In this document: positions 54,531 to 64,000 of the stretch, in pieces
Numbering within the stretch: position 1 is the stretch's first letter
Layout of the letters: each line of letters opens with the position of its first letter
Assembly: GCA_963678675.1 (NCBI GenBank)
Contig: OY783191.1
Location: 23,311,368 to 23,375,367, forward strand
Direction: 5' to 3'
DNA: 64,000 nt
Source: Xiphydria camelus
Taxonomy: Eukaryota; Arthropoda; Insecta; Hymenoptera; Xiphydriidae
Notes under the pieces: model-generated
Databases searched by the model: none
Told to the model about the DNA's origin: nothing
What the model saw: the letters and a program-made list of their open reading frames with translations, nothing else
Program-made: the position numbers and the translations under genes

Positions 54531-57500
54531 GTCCTCCTCTCAGGAATACCCATATGTATACATTATGTACATCCATAGTTTTAAAGTATTGTTTATTTTT
54601 CTGGAATCGTCACCTCGAAAATGGCCTATATGGAAAATGCGAACTATATCGTTTCAATTGAAATCCGAATGTGTAACTATAGGGCACGCTGAATTTACAA
54701 ATTTCTATTTCCATTAGTTTCTGGAAACGTTATCGATGATGATATAATATTAATATCGCTCAATGATTTAGCTAATTCCTCGATCATATAGATAATTTTA
54801 TCAGTTCGACTCGTAGAAATGATATATTCATATACTTATAATAAAACTGACGAATTCTCGTTTTTTAGATATACGACAATCAATGAAAACATTTCTTTCA
54901 ATATATGTAATAAACTCACTAAATCTCGTTAATGTACCACGTGATACCTGCTCTAATGTATAACGAGATATGGTAGACGAATGAGTTACATAAACAAACT
55001 ACATAGATAGGTACCGATCAAAGTCTTTCATTTTTCTTTTGCTTTTCATCGTCAGCCCCTTCCATTTATAATTTCTTCGTATCTCAATGAAGAAACTGCG
55101 TTCGACAATAATAATCGCTAAAATTTATTAAAGTACCCACACGTGACCCGTCCCGTGACGTACCACAAAAACAGTAGTCGAACGAGTCCAGCGAACCAGG
55201 CCTCGGTCAACCTTCCGTCCTACGTCGAGCTGCTCGCCAACGTGACAGCCACTAATGGCAAATAAGTAAAACGGCGAGCAAGGACCGACTGTCGGCTTAT
55301 CAACCCACTTGGATCGGCTAAATACCGTTCGGCATAATTAATCGACCGCGACTAAGCTTCGCTCGCCGAAACATTAATCACAGAAGTAATTTTTTGCGCG
55401 TGATCCCTGCTCCTGACACAATATTGTGAGAAGCATTGTCCGACATTCGACATCCACCACTACCCAACTCTTAACGCCACGCCCGCTTCACGCCTTTTGC
55501 CCCCTCATACGCGTAACTCCAACGTCGAACTGTCACTCTCGATCTCGATTTCCCACAAGGCAAGGGCTCGAGTAGAAGACGACCGAGATAAAATGTGAAA
55601 GGTGGCTGGCGAGTGTCAAGAGACCCGTAGCGCCGCACAACGGACAGCTTCGGGATTTCTACCTAAAATTATGCTAGTGGCGAAGATACGAGACCGTTTA
55701 CAATTAGTCGGACCCGTTATCTCTCGTCGAATTTCTCGCATCTGGTCTGGTTCTTGTCAAGTATACATCGTCGCTGGATTTTTTATCTTTCGATGATGCT
55801 TCGAGCCTGAGCAAGGTCGGGTACTAAATTCAGCAAAGAATGATTTTTGATGATTTTCTATGAAAGTGTATACTTACAAAATTATCCTTCATTATCATTT
55901 TCATCGACAAAAAATAGATCTAATTTGTACGATTTAAAAGTTTAATATATTTTATTTTGCCGTTAAAAGAATCTCTCGATTCTATGTAATACTCACATCC
56001 GTAACGCATTCGTCCCCTCTAGAGCTACCAATTAGGAATTTCCACCATAAATTTATGAAAGAGCGCATAATGCGGACGTACAATTTCACGCATAGCTCTC
56101 ATACGAGCACGTGTAACTCCGTAGTGAACATGGCACGTGAATCTCATGCGAGCGGCTTAGCATTCAATATTGATTTAATAGCTTATTAACGCGACTGATC
56201 AGCCATGCGAGCAATTGCGCTTACTCTCGAGTTTGAATACTAAAATCTATATCAATCGTTCCACACTCGATGTTTCCTGCGAGTTACATTAATAATACCC
56301 CGCATCCCGAAACCGATTCATAACCAACGAACGTCCGTGTGTCTATACGTATGCACTCGCACCACCACTGACCCTGTATATCTTATGTGAAATTGTTTTC
56401 GTGTGTCGTACGTCAAGGAACGAGTTTTTCTTAGTCAAACATCGACACCCAGGTGACCCACATTGAAATAAGCCACTGTGCATACATCAATTCTGTCTAT
56501 ACACAGAGAAAATGACTCGCTCCGGTTAGGAGAACCGGCCCCAGTCCCCGGGCAGGACTCGTGCTGAGTTAGATAGGCTTGGGGTTGGTACCCCGGAACG
56601 AGTTACCCCCCGTCAATGAATGACGTCTCGTGGATTGGAACTCGGAATTCTGGATCATATTTAAAGTGCACTGGAATCTATCTATGTCTCACGTAACTCG
56701 TTATAACCATCAGGGCAGAGGGCAAGTCGAGTGCCAGCTAAGTAAAATATTAACAATTAGAAATGTCTTCGAAAATTAAAAAAAGTTGGAAGAGTTTTTT
56801 GCTTCAACTGTTAAAATTGTCAAGCCCTACTGAATTTTTGAATAATAATTGATATGAGTGTGGGCTACTTATATATTTTATACCCCTGTGAGGCGCTTCG
56901 TTGAATCTGTTAGTAGATCTACAATCGATACTGCGATTGAAGTAAGTGTGCCTAATGTTGTCTATTTGGGCTGACCCCTAGGAAATTGTAATATTGTACT
57001 GAATGAAGAAGTTAAACTGAGTTCGAAGTTCCGTTGCGAGTTACAGTAGTCGGCGACCAAGTCAAGTAGTAAATCAAATTAAACGTATCAACATCATTAT
57101 AAGAACTTAATACTACAACACTTAGATTAATATGTGGGGCACTATGTTATATAATTAGCCCCTGGTCATATCTTGGTCAACGTCAATAAAGAACGTGTTT
57201 AAGTGAAGTGTTCTATTCCCCTTCACTTAATCATGTTGACCTCTAAGTTCCATCTTGAGTTATAGTAGTCAAAGGCCAAATCAAGAAGGTCAGGTGAACC
57301 TGCTTTACTATACAAATGTATTACGAGTACTAAGATATTCAGACAAATATGTGAAACACTTAAGTTAGCATCTAGCTGTATCTTAATTACCACTGCTCAA
57401 GCCAAGTGTTCCGTTTCATTCCGCTTTCATAATACACTTACAATTAGTTATGAAAAAATATATTTACATCGTGATTTTCTCCTTTAATTACATTCTATGA

Positions 57501-59041
57501 GTTGTTTTGTATCTTCGAAATATCTACTACAAAGTTTTAATTAATACATGACCCACGTTAATGCATCTTGGGGGTGTACTCATATGACAATAGACTGTAA
57601 AATTACCGAAAGTCTGTTCGCTGTAGCATATGCTCCCAAGAGGATCAATAATTTATAGCAACTGGAATAGAATACGGCGGTAATTCTCACGCTCTCTTTG
57701 TCGTCAGTCTACTTGCCGAGAGGGATCTGCATAAATTTGCGGCACTTGCTGCCATGCGGAACCGTATTAAGTCTAAGCCTGTAATTTAAATGGAGATCGT
57801 TCCGGATACATTCTGCACCTCACACGTTCTTCTTCGTCGAATTAATACCACGGTAATCCTCTGCAATGGATATGGATCAACTGACTACTGACTATACACA
57901 TGTATACCAGTAGTCAGGTTCGGGCAGTAATCCACAACGCCTAGCTGCACTACATAAACATATATTTACATATTCGCGTAAGTAAATTTGATCGATAAAA
58001 ATAAAAAACTATACAATTGCAATAGCTAATAAAGTTGAAATGAAAACTGCTTTATTTCTATATATTGCAAATCAGTACGTTTCATTAAACTGAAGCGTAA
58101 GATGTTATTTAGGTATATGAATTCAAATACAAAAAAAAATATGATGTGAAAATATTTCCTTCTAATAAATAGAATAAAGCTACGTTACTACAATATAGAG
58201 ATTCTTGTATTTTAAAAGTACCGATTTTGTCTTCTGTGAGCTCTTTAAATCCATAAAATTAAGAACAGCCCTAGACTTAAGAATGGACTGAAAGGGTTGA
58301 AATCAGGGGAGATGTATTTCATATCTTCACAAAAGGTGAAGATATGAATACCCGCGAGTTTCAGCTCTCGACAAAGGTCAAAATATAATATAATAAGTAA
58401 TAAAAAGTAAATAGCGTTCAGTGAATCATAGAGTTTACTCTCTTTCAAATATGTCAAGTGAATAGCTGAAAGCTATTTGCTTCCTATACTCCCATTTCTG
58501 TAAAGATATATACAATAATAGTCCTCTTAATAGACAAAGTAACGTTTTTATATAGCAAGCTGGATTTTCCTTTTCTAACTTCAATTAGCTCCTTGAAATG
58601 CCTTCGTCTATTTTAAACATTGTTAATCATCGGTCTTACTTGTGACTGATTTTCAATACCTTCATGCAATATCTGCATTACTCCTTAACCTTCGTTAGAA
58701 AATCATAATTAGAAACCCATAGTAAGCCCTTGTCTCTACGGATTTATCTCTATTTAAGGGGACTACCGTATAAGGAGATGACCCTCAGCGAGTTAATATT
58801 GGAAGTAGGCAAATATGAGAAATAGTTTAGTGTTACAATTAAAAACTAATCATTCTTATAACGAACGCTTTTACAATTTTTTTTTCTATTTTGAAAATAT
58901 TCTAAAGTAAGGTACATATAGGTATGCTTGAACGCGTATGTATGACTCGTATATCTTTCTCCTGTCTAACCGAACAGACCGGCATCATCTGAATACAGAC
59001 TCTTCAGGTGAAGAACTTGATTTATTAGGCAATCGCCGTAA
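54531..59041. other. Mostly unique-looking DNA without recognised genes
   Basis: 55140-55600 and 56510-56620 are noticeably richer in GC than their surroundings and could be host regulatory or exonic DNA, but no family match or splice-coherent frame is visible. A weak hairpin (ATATCTTCAC / GTGAAGATAT) lies at 58319-58345. Confidence 0.4.
57010..57430 (+). repeat. Imperfect two-copy tandem duplication, about 210-bp unit
   Basis: 57012-57235 and 57240-57430 share the order AAGTTCC, GAGTTA(C/T)AGTAGTC, CCAA(G/A)TCAAG, CAA(C/A)TATGTG or ATATGTGG, and AAGTGTTC followed by CCGCTT or CCCTTC. Divergence is high. Confidence 0.5.
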
Positions 59042-59270
59042 AGGTTACCGCACACTTGGGCGTCGCGTCGCGTCGCGTCAAAATACCGACTGGATAAAAT
59101 ACATACAAATAAATGTACTACCACTCACTAGAGCGGCGCGTCGCGTCGCGTCGCGGACGGGGATTCTTCCCTTCGAATCCTTGGCGTCAAACGACGCATC
59201 GCGACGGGACGGTCATAAAGACTAGAGTCTTTGTCCGTCGCACAATAGACGAAATTCGGAATATCGGTTC

Positions 59271-59459
59271 TTACCACTCACTATCATCGCAATCGAAATA
59301 CCTTCTGGTTAATCTCGCGACCAGACGGGCGAATTCTCCAATACTGGCGCGATTTTTATTGATAGGATGGATCCATATTCTCTTCTTTCTATTTCTTTCT
59401 GACATCAATGCTACCATGAAAGCAATTTCCTCATTAAAACTACTGCTACCGTCGTACAA
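59271..59459 (-). pseudogene. PIF/Harbinger transposase N-terminal fragment
   Basis: 62 residues with KKRIWIHPINKNRASIGEF and ARLVARLTRRYFDCD. This is the (R)xWxHPxxxxRxxxGEFxxLxxxL pattern that opens PIF-type transposases, just before the YFRM block. The reading is then lost; no DDE residues are present. The product, if any, could not transpose DNA. Confidence 0.7.
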
Positions 59460-59613
59460 CTTGTTGCACTGCTAGATACCGTCTGATTGTAATATATTTT
59501 ATAAAATTTACGGACATTCAAGTCCGAATCTGCCGGTTGCCGCCGGAAAAGTGGGCGATGCCACCATCCATCGCGGAGCGTCACCGAGCCGCGACGAAAA
59601 TTTACGGACATTA

Positions 59614-60117
59614 GGTGCCCATACACTCAGAGGTCGAACTGTCGGTTTGGAACGGCGCGGTTCAAACCGGCAGTTTTACCTTTCAGTTAGTGGGCGCGCC
59701 ACGCGCCAGGTCGAACTGTCAGGCTGACCCGTCAGTCCAGACCGACGGGAAAAACTGCCGCCGTCCACTGCTTATGGCTAGCTTAACCGCGGATTTCTAT
59801 TCTGCGTTAGTGGACGACGACGGTTAAAACCGACGAATCGACCCGACGGTACGAACTGTCGGTTTGGAACGGCAGTTCGAACCGTCGGGTCGATCCGTCG
59901 GTTTTAACCGTCGTCGTCCACTAACGCAGAATAGAAATCCGTGGTTAAGCTAGCCATAAGCAGTGGACGGCGGCAGTTTTTCCCGTCGGTCTGGACTGAC
60001 GGGTCAGCCTGACAGTTCGACCTGGCGCGTGGTGCGCCCACTAACTGAAAGGTAAAACTGCCGGTTTGAACCGCGCCGTTCCAAACCGACAGTTCGACCT
60101 CTGAGTGTATGGGCACC
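59614..60117. mobile_element. 504-bp near-perfect palindromic MITE (GGTGCCCATACAC family)
   Basis: Arms of about 245 bp mirror each other with only a few mismatches around an 11-nt loop near 59869. Ends are GGTGCCCATACACTCAGAGG and complement, with TA on both sides (59612-59613, 60118-60119). It lies inside the Harbinger element 59042-60186 and is therefore younger. The frames within the arms are mirror artefacts. Confidence 0.9.
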
Positions 60118-60189
60118 TATTCAGGTAAGAATCGCCGGGCATCGCCGCACCGCGACGCGCCGCGTCGCTCTAGTGTGCGGTAACCTTAA

Positions 60190-61263
60190 CGATTGCGCGT
60201 AACTTTCTTCGAACCAAGCGTATCAAGCTTCCCAACCCCTTAGGAGCCTATAAAACTTTACGCTCGCATTATGGCTGTGAACGCATACTATAAATTAGGT
60301 GACATAATGCGTCCTAGGAGCAGCCGACAAAAAGTCGGGTTGCTCTCGTCGTAAATTTCAGTAACCCTGTTTACCTAAACGACCTCTTTGTCGGTCGAAG
60401 GTAACCTTACCGAACGCGACCTATGTAAGTTAACTGCAACTGGTAGCCAGGTATCTGGCCTCAACAAAGCAGTCACAACGCTCGATGCTTCTCCGCGACA
60501 ATATTTTCATTTAACCGAGACAGAGAGAGAGCGTCGCAACTTTACTGCGGGATCACCGACGTTACTTTATCTATTGGCGATCATTTTTTGTGTTTAGACT
60601 CCTCCCAGATCACTCGCGGCAGATGGTTTGGAACGGCCTATTAAGGGGACATTCTGTAGAGGATTAAAATCTGGGATAAAAGGCTGGTATTTAATCCTCT
60701 GAAATAAATTACAGTGTGTAGCGTGTATACATATACGTATATACACATACGGGAAGTCCCGTAACTCGTATGTAAATGCGCACCGATGTTCTCCAATGAA
60801 AATGACGCAATGAAAGTACGAGCGAAATTATTCTAAAGTTGACCAACATTATCTCATTGGTGGACCTAATGTTTTCATAAATCCAAGTCTAAGTTTTACT
60901 TGTATTTTCGTTGTATTATTTTGAGTACATTTATGATTTTCACGTATTCATTTTTCTAAAGCTAAGCAGCACGTTATATTTATATGAAACTTTATATTGT
61001 CTTTTCAAATAAAAAATATTTATTTCAAGGCCATATCGTCTTGCACATTCATTGTTTCATTTTTTGTGGAGAATAACGGGACACACTGTACAAACGTATA
61101 TCGAACAGACGTTATTAAAAAGTGGGGTACAGATGTTTTGGATGAAAATTCACTTGCGTATAAATATAGGGTACGTAGAAAGGTATGATTCGACCGTAGA
61201 TATTTTTTTAAAGAAGTTATGAGAGGATCACTGTATCTGATATATTGATATTCACACCATTGC
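60190..61263. other. No recognised gene
   Basis: A 10-bp inverted pair (GAGGATTAAA / TTTAATCCTC) lies at 60659-60699. Otherwise unremarkable. Confidence 0.35.
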
Positions 61264-61267
61264 TTAT

Positions 61268-61420
61268 CGATACCTTACTTTGGAAACCTCGTAAGTGCAA
61301 TTTTTGACAAATATTCAATTTATAGCTTACTGCGTTAAGGTTTAAAATCTGAACACAGTAAGCTATAAATGGCATTTTTGTCAAAAATTGCACTTACGAG
61401 GTTTTCAAAGTAAGGTATCG
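61268..61420. mobile_element. Palindromic MITE with TTAT on both sides
   Basis: Arms begin CGATACCTTACTTTGGAAAC and mirror for about 60 bp (TCGTAAGTGCAATTTTTGAC, TTTATAGCTTACTG). TTAT stands at 61264-61267 and 61421-61424. Non-coding. Confidence 0.75.
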
Positions 61421-61763
61421 TTATACTTGTGAGCATGACGAAATATCTTAGCTTGAGGGGGGGGGGGGACCCGGGTCGAATATTTTGAACTGGTAAGCCT
61501 TGCTAAGAATTAACGTTTGCAGGTCTAAAAGGAATGAACTAGGTCTTAGGAAAATATTCTCACAATGTAGAAAGTAAACCTTGCTTGTCCTGCCATAACC
61601 TAGTTACACTGAGTATCAGATGTAGACAGGACTAACACGGACTTGTCACAATAGACCTTGGAAAGCCGTTATTATCATATCGCATTTTCTTTCGACGGTA
61701 CTAACCAGGTAGAAGATCTTCTGAATTTTGTTTCCCCCACCCTTTTCCCCTTCCTCCCTCGTA
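61421..61763. other. Spacer with a G12 tract
   Basis: G-run at about 61458-61469. No gene. Confidence 0.4.
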
Positions 61764-61765
61764 TA

Positions 61766-61908
61766 CCGTATGTCCCATAAGAAACGCAACAAGCGACATT
61801 TACCTTCGGCAGTATTTGCCGACGGTGCTTGAGTCTTTTACATGTGCACCGTCGGCAAATACTGCCGAAGGTAAATGTCGCTTGTTGCATTTCTTATGGG
61901 GCATACGG
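61766..61908. mobile_element. Palindromic MITE, member E of the CCGTATGTC family
   Basis: 143 bp with arms of about 68 bp starting CCGTATGTCCCATAAGAAAC, TA on both sides (61764-61765, 61909-61910). The arms contain CTTCGGCAGTATTTGCCGAC, closely related to the arm of the element at 12543-12684. Few mismatches between arms suggest recent origin. Confidence 0.85.
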
Positions 61909-61910
61909 TA

Positions 61911-62583
61911 AATGATTATGCAGTTATTTAATTTGTATTTAACACATTTAGTGTTATGAACGTCACGAGTAGAAAAATCGTGTTCAAAAATTGTCTGTGG
62001 CGAACGAAAATTACGTTCGCCATTTCGATCCGGAATCGGCTTATAGACTCGACAGTAAGGCTAGGCCGACTCCTGCCTTAGACGCCCTGTGGTCCTCTTA
62101 TATAGTAATTTACCGCCGTTTTTTACTACCGAGAGCCGACAACCGGGGGCCAGGAGCCGAAAGCCGAGGGCCGAGAGGGTCGGCGCCATCTGGCGTCAGG
62201 CCGCCACAGCGTGACGGGTCGCCACAAGTCAAACTTTAATTAATTATCACAAAATATTTAAACAAGATAACTGATCATTTTCTTTTTTATAAATACAGTT
62301 AACGTCTAAATAGTACATAAATTCCAAAAGTATTTAAAAATCTGACACGTGCAAGTTCCCTATTAATTAATTATTATTTGAAAAATACTAAACGTATTAA
62401 ATAACTTAATTTATGAAAATGATAGTAAATTTTAAGTCAAATTTTTATTATATTCTTTTCGTTGGAAGGGAAATGAGTTGAGAAATTAGAAACATCATAT
62501 TCCTCACTCCTTCCCCTTCCCGCTATAATAATTCCTCTTTCAATGAAGAAAACTAAATTTTAATTTTATTTATCTATATTTTA
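61911..62583. other. No recognised gene; GC-rich patch 62130-62230
   Basis: The patch has repeated GAGCCGA/GGGCCGA words. AT-rich DNA follows. Confidence 0.35.
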
Positions 62584-62587
62584 TTAA

Positions 62588-63985
62588 CCCTCGTACGTCC
62601 CTCGGGTCTATAATGACCCACAGCGTTCAATATCGATAAGTTATTATTATGCCTTTAGAGATAATCTTCTGAAATTTTTAGACATTATTTCTTTCTTATA
62701 ACGATAATTTTTCATGATGGAAATAAGCATGTAATTATGTAATTTTGTCGACTACAAAAAACTGCACGTACAAGGTCTTCGGGTCATATATGACCCATAC
62801 TGTAGAATATTTTGTTATTTGTATTCAGGTACCATTTGTAGTCAATGTACCATTTTTCTTATATTATGCAGTTTCCAGTGATTTCATAATACTTCAGACA
62901 AATTTTATAAAGTGTACGTAGTTTGTTTGCTGAATGACCATGCATGTAGAGACGGAGTACGGACGTGGTCATTCCTGCTCTGCTCGGTTCTCCTGTAGGT
63001 ATCTCTCCAAGTAGTGCGAGGAGTGTCTGTCTGATGGTATTAGCGTATATAATACCACCCATTACAATCGAAAGATCGAGAAATTTTTCAAATTTATCTT
63101 TTGTGAGAGGACGCCATTTCTTCATATGAGAATTTTCAACCTGATGATTTTGAGTTTCATAACGATTCGTCTCCTCTATAATCCTTTCAAGCAGACGAGA
63201 ATGAGAAAAATAATTGAAATAATCGATTGGACTATTTCCCGATATAAAGATTTTCGGATTTATTTCGGAGCTACCTTCGAAATCTTTGATTGATGGGTAA
63301 AGATACGGGTACTTGTACTTTTGGTTCGGATTCGCCACTAGTCCAAGCTTCATTTTCAGCCATTGCATTGTTGGATACTACTGTATCAATACAACCGTAA
63401 AGAACAGGTGAGCGAGCCAGGCTTATAGATTGCGCGGAGCGTTGCGTTTGCGCGAAAGAATTCGCAATACGCTACCTATAAGGCTTTTCGCGTATACCGT
63501 GTCATCATTCCGATTTGGACATCAGTATCGTAATAAGCGACCCCGAAAACCCCTCGAGTAACAAGTTTCGGGCCATAATCTTCAAATTTTAAAAATTTCT
63601 GGAATTCATCATCCGCCATATTGCATTCGCCATCTTGAATTTGAGAATAGAGCGATTTGGATATCAGCATCGTAATGAGCGACCCAAAAAACCCCCGAGT
63701 AACAAGTTTTGAGCGATAATCTTTCCTGCCAAATTTTTTCTACTGGATCCAAAGTCGATTTTGCCCTGCGTCCGGGGTGGTCGATATATCAACCAGCAGT
63801 TAGGTCGGGGCCTCCAAATAGGAAATTATTGACTTTATTTATAAATTTTACGTTTAAAAAGTTGATTTTAACTGAAATTTCCCCGGGCTCTAAAGGTTAA
63901 TATATACGAGTACATACATCCTACCCTTGGGTCATATATGACCCGAAGGACTTAAGTGTAAGTATAAATGAGGGCCATACGAGGG
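62588..63985 (-). mobile_element. piggyBac deletion derivative in a TTAA site
   Basis: 1398 bp beginning CCCTCGTACGTCCCTCGGGT and ending ATACGAGGG, between TTAA duplications (62584-62587, 63986-63989). Near each end lies GGGTCATATATGACCC (about 62783 and 63930), a likely subterminal palindrome. It contains a truncated transposase on the minus strand. A 142-bp-period duplication (63511-63585 and 63653-63727, with GAGTAACAAGTTT) lies in the upstream half. Confidence 0.85.
62859..63368 (-). pseudogene. piggyBac transposase, N-terminal region joined to the 3' end
   Basis: 169-residue frame. Residues 20-130 show the piggyBac opening: KDFEGSSEINPKIF, SPIDYFNYFSHSRLLERIIE then ETNRYETQ, WRPLTKDKFEKFLDLSIVMG. 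After IYANT the reading jumps to a C-terminal-looking basic segment (TGEPSRAGMTTSVLRLYMHG) and stops, so the DDD catalytic core has been deleted. An alternative upstream frame starting MAENEAW suggests a frameshift near residue 20. The frame's first ATG (63368) is therefore not certain to be the natural start. Confidence 0.75.
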
Positions 63986-64000
63986 TTAATTCACAAAAAT

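Larger units (their letters stand above)
59042..60186 (-). mobile_element. PIF-Harbinger deletion derivative with TAA target duplication
   Basis: Inverted ends AGGTTACCGCACACT, continuing into GCG/TCGCG-rich sequence, with TAA on each side (59039-59041, 60187-60189). It contains a transposase N-terminal remnant on the minus strand. It is interrupted by the palindromic MITE at 59614-60117. Confidence 0.8.

Noticed and set aside
55140..55600. GC-richer stretch as host promoter or exon
   Set aside because: No consistent open frame, splice pattern or known motif could be assigned; left as unresolved DNA.
59615..60116. Two identical 70-residue frames on opposite strands
   Set aside because: They are mirror images produced by the palindrome.
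61991..62239. 82-residue frame in a GC-rich patch
   Set aside because: Low-complexity Arg/Gly/Pro reading from GAGCCGA-type words; no homology recognised.

Overview
This is eukaryotic, AT-rich DNA from what looks like an insect genome. A hymenopteran, and an ant in particular, is the best guess. That guess rests on the mix of elements: a CACTA-like transposase (tnp2/DUF4218 type) paired with a spliced DUF4806 gene, PIF-Harbinger, Kolobok-like, piggyBac and mariner deletion derivatives, a jockey/CR1-like LINE, and many palindromic TA-flanked MITEs. I recognise no host single-copy gene. The recognisable coding sequence is almost all transposon-derived, and almost all of it is broken.

Layout. 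0-2.1 kb: CACTA-like transposase reading frame with one in-frame stop, followed by short repeated motifs. 3.0-5.1 kb: giant palindrome split by a Harbinger remnant. 6.3-10.5 kb: a palindromic MITE, a Kolobok-like deletion derivative in a TTAA site, and an unclassified 1.2-kb TIR element. 12.5-15.5 kb: several palindromic MITEs and the first copy of a segmental duplication whose second copy lies at 35.9-38.1 kb. 15.76-22.06 kb: a nearly complete 6.3-kb two-gene CACTA-like element. It encodes an apparently intact 501-codon DUF4806 protein over five exons and a transposase spoiled by a single stop codon. 22.7-24.1 kb: LTR-retrotransposon gag remnant inside direct and inverted repeats. 24.55-29.7 kb: a decayed LINE bounded on both sides by TC-type microsatellites. 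31.4-35.5 kb: mosaic of nested inverted repeats. 39.6-44.7 kb: repeats of a GGTGCCCAT-ended family, an ISL2EU-like transposase pseudogene and a MADF-domain fragment. 47.8-54.5 kb: nested MITEs, a mariner deletion derivative, a fold-back element with a tRNA-like A/B-box unit in each arm, a solo LTR candidate, and one TIR element nested in another. 54.5-59.0 kb: mostly unique-looking DNA. 59.0-64.0 kb: a Harbinger remnant split by a 504-bp near-perfect palindrome, two more MITEs, and a piggyBac deletion derivative.

How it works together. The DUF4806 protein and the transposase of the 6.3-kb element probably formed one transposition system. The other transposase fragments cannot catalyse anything. 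The many short TIR elements must have been moved by enzymes encoded elsewhere. Nested insertions give a relative chronology: Harbinger into palindrome, palindromic MITE into Harbinger, MITE into MITE, and MITE into one copy of the segmental duplication. All family assignments come from reading motifs by eye; no database search was possible.
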